64,000 nt of DNA. It comes from Lineus longissimus (taxonomy: Eukaryota; Nemertea; Pilidiophora; Heteronemertea; Lineidae). Where the stretch lies: assembly GCF_910592395.1 (NCBI RefSeq), contig NC_088317.1:1-64000 (forward strand), read 5' to 3'. The position numbers were made by a program, and so were the translations under genes. Each line of letters starts with the position of its first letter. The stretch's first letter is position 1. Below the pieces are notes generated by a model, which saw nothing but the letters and a program-made list of their open reading frames with translations, was not told the origin of the DNA and did not search any database. This document shows positions 61,890-64,000 of this stretch, in pieces.

Positions 61890-62120
61890 ACTTAGTGAGC
61901 CCCCCTTTAGGTCGGGGGAGCTCCCCCGAACCCCCCTACGAGCATATGTTAAGTGCAAGCTCTAACAACTACAGCTGTTACAATGGGGGGACACCCCCCA
62001 AACCCCCCTCCGTCGACATAGGTTTTTACCAGTGCGTTGGGGGGAAGCTCCCCCAAACCCCCCCCCCCCCCCGGTGGACAGTCAACTAGCCCTTCTGTGT
62101 CATACTGCTGGAGGGGGGGG
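61890..62120. repeat. G/C-run hairpin cluster
   Basis: Three related units carry a run of G, a short turn, then a run of C and AACCCCCC. The first contains the perfect 16-bp palindrome CGGGGGAGCTCCCCCG (61913-61928), the second TGGGGGGACACCCCCCA and the third GGGGGAAGCTCCCCC. Units are about 55-70 bp apart. A similar AGCCCC-GGGGGGCT hairpin lies at about 62907-62929. It looks like a dispersed repeat, family not identified. Confidence 0.65.
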
Positions 62121-62984
62121 TGCGATGGGACCATCCTTCCGACACATTTTTGTTTTGGTAATGTAATACATTGTGATTGTCCTTATTCACGGAAATCGGG
62201 CGTTTCCAGTGATATACGACACAAATGGGTTGTCCTCATGCATTCACTTTGGAAACGCATTTTAAAATAGATGTTACGTCCTGTTAATGGGGCACGTCAT
62301 CATCGCGTACATTTGGGAAAAACTCCCTAACGAGACCGGAGCAGACGGCTGAAAGTAGTTTAATTATTGGCCGCTAGGGTGCAGAATGTCGCTCACCCGA
62401 ATTTTTCACGCAACTTTTGCTAAATAGAGCTAGTTCTAGTTTGTTATTCATTTTGATACTTCAGATTTGGGCAGTAGACCAATATAACTTAGTCGTCAGT
62501 GTGGTTTTAAGCAGGAAAAACGTATTTGTTTTTCTTAAAGTGCCTTTTTTGGACGGGTGTGTGCGATTGTTTTGTTTTTATGTCACGTGACCTCGATCAT
62601 GTCGACACAAAATTGAAATAAACCACCCTTTTCTGTCATTATTTAGGACGGATATTTCTCTGATAAAAATATTAATATAATTGGCCAATTTCTTAGGCAT
62701 ATGATGTAGCGAATTCCCATGAAGATTTAAATTAATTTCAACCAATGGGATAGCAACCACCACCGGAAGATCGCGGAGAAATCGGTAAACTCAACGGAGT
62801 TAATTCAGAAAAATACCAAAAAAAATTGTTTGTAGGATATACAATATTTACTCTCTTTATTTCTCATCAAATCAGTATATACTCCCACACACACGTGTAT
62901 CTTAAGAGCCCCTCCTAAAGGGGGGCTTATAAATCTGGTCGCCCTCAAATCCCTTCAGTATAACAGGGGGCAAGGCCTCCGGGG
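62121..62984. other. intergenic, no gene seen
   Basis: No coding exon is recognisable on either strand. The sequence is AT-rich with one hairpin near 62907-62929. Confidence 0.5.
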
Positions 62985-63075
62985 AATGGGACAAGGGCGA
63001 AATGGAAAAGGGGCGAAATGGAAAAAAAGGGGCGAAGTGGGAAATGGACGAATTGGGAAGGGGCGAAATGGAAAT
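62985..63075. repeat. GGGGCGAAATGGAAAA-type minisatellite
   Basis: About six units of 12-16 bp with core GGGCGAAATGG or GGGCGAAGTGG. The core matches those at 9588-9755 and, more loosely, 1860-2042 and 2770-2875. A looser version (GGGGGCGAAATGAC, GGGAGCGAAAC) is also seen upstream of ITM2 at about 38390-38450. Confidence 0.8.
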
Positions 63076-63713
63076 AAACCAAAAATACTGTGAAAGCCGA
63101 GAATATGTTTATCGATCAGCAAGTGATTCTTTGCAGTGTGTACGGAGGGCACCTCTGCAATCTTCCTTCTTTCTGCCTGGATGACACTGCAGAGAAAACA
63201 AGCGATCTCTTTATTCAGTTGATAAGGCTTGGCCACAGCAATAAAAATGGCCCCCTTGTTGAATCACGACTATAGTGGACGTAGAGCTGAAATAGTTTGT
63301 CACACATATCCTCCGTCAGTTCAGATCGGATGACCTCAAAACTTTTCCTGAAAGTTGTGGTTGATATGGAGATGCACCTTCCCGGGTTAAATTGGTAAAA
63401 TTTGCAGCGATCTCGGAGAAATAGCATTTTTTTGTTCTTTCTATATATGGGCCTACTCATGAACATAAGGGGCCTTTTCAGGGAAAAAATGGCCAAAAAC
63501 GCGTTTAGTGTAAGTAATTTGGAGGAAAATCCTCCCCCCAAATCATCATGTTCGATTTGTAAACACATGGGTCGGCGCGGAGTGCTCACATCACACATCG
63601 ACCTATTTTACGCATATCAAAATCAAGACAACATCACAACCCCCAGACATATAATCTCATTTCACCCAAATTGCCCCGACCCCACAGTAAGCCATCATCC
63701 TAAAACAACCCGC
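63076..63713. other. intergenic, no gene seen
   Basis: Open frames on both strands here are short, with no recognisable domain and no consistent splice signals. I see nothing else that I can support. Confidence 0.5.
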
Positions 63714-63757
63714 GCGCCACGGGTATTATGCTATTACTAGCATTGTACCCGTGGCGC
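63714..63757. repeat. strong 19-bp-stem hairpin
   Basis: GCGCCACGGGTA (63714-63725) is followed 20 nt later by its exact inverted complement TACCCGTGGCGC (63746-63757). Inside, ATGCT and AGCAT pair again across an ATTACT loop, giving about 18 pairs out of 19 positions. Such a hairpin could be the end of a transposable element. No element body was identified. Confidence 0.75.
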
Positions 63758-64000
63758 AGGCAGGTTCAAATGGGCTATACATTGAATAGATTGAATTGCA
63801 ATGAAAATATAATGCAATATCAAAGGAGCAATATCGAAGAGACAAATTAAACCAACCATTTGTCCACAGACTCGGACCCTGTGGCGTGCTGTATGCGTGC
63901 ATATAAAAGTAAATCAATTGGTCCGAATGAGATGATGAGGCAATGTGAATATACCTCGTTCCTTAGTCAGCAATATGCCCCTTTTTATACGGAGATGAAG

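Overview
This window is nuclear DNA from an animal. Protein-coding genes are split into many short exons with GT-AG introns, carry AATAAA poly(A) signals, and encode metazoan proteins (myosin VIIa, an ITM2/BRICHOS membrane protein, pyruvate dehydrogenase E1 alpha). Intron sizes, abundant minisatellites and frequent TACATGTA-type words suggest a marine invertebrate bilaterian, but I cannot name the phylum from sequence alone. There are no rRNA genes, CRISPR arrays or bacterial operons.

Layout: 1-6561 is gene-poor and repeat-rich (a 21-bp C-rich minisatellite, two inverted GGCGAAAYRGG-type minisatellites, and a 92-bp satellite of about 18 copies at 3991-5641). 6562-31588 on the minus strand is a complete myosin VIIa gene. 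I placed 34 coding exons that join into one open frame of 6552 nt (2183 residues plus stop), with a likely non-coding first exon near 36563-36750. 38532-50313 on the plus strand is an ITM2 (BRI) family gene of six exons (267 residues). 53904-55397 on the minus strand is a three-exon coiled-coil gene resembling CCDC160. 56490-60104 on the plus strand is PDHA1 in nine exons (392 residues). 60424-64000 is intergenic and repeat-bearing.

The genes form two head-to-head pairs (MYO7A/ITM2 and CCDC160-like/PDHA1), and ITM2 converges tail-to-tail on the CCDC160-like gene. The products work in unrelated places: actin-based motor, secretory-pathway membrane protein, probable structural coiled coil, and mitochondrial matrix enzyme. 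No shared pathway is evident.

The most striking feature is tandem duplication inside genes. Ten MYO7A introns each carry their own unrelated minisatellite. In three places the duplicated unit crosses an exon-intron boundary and so copies a splice site: the MYO7A exon 6 donor (six copies), the PDHA1 exon 7 donor together with its phosphorylation-loop codons (three copies), and the PDHA1 exon 2 acceptor (two copies). Two foldback (MITE-like) elements were also found, one ending about 80 bp before the PDHA1 start codon.
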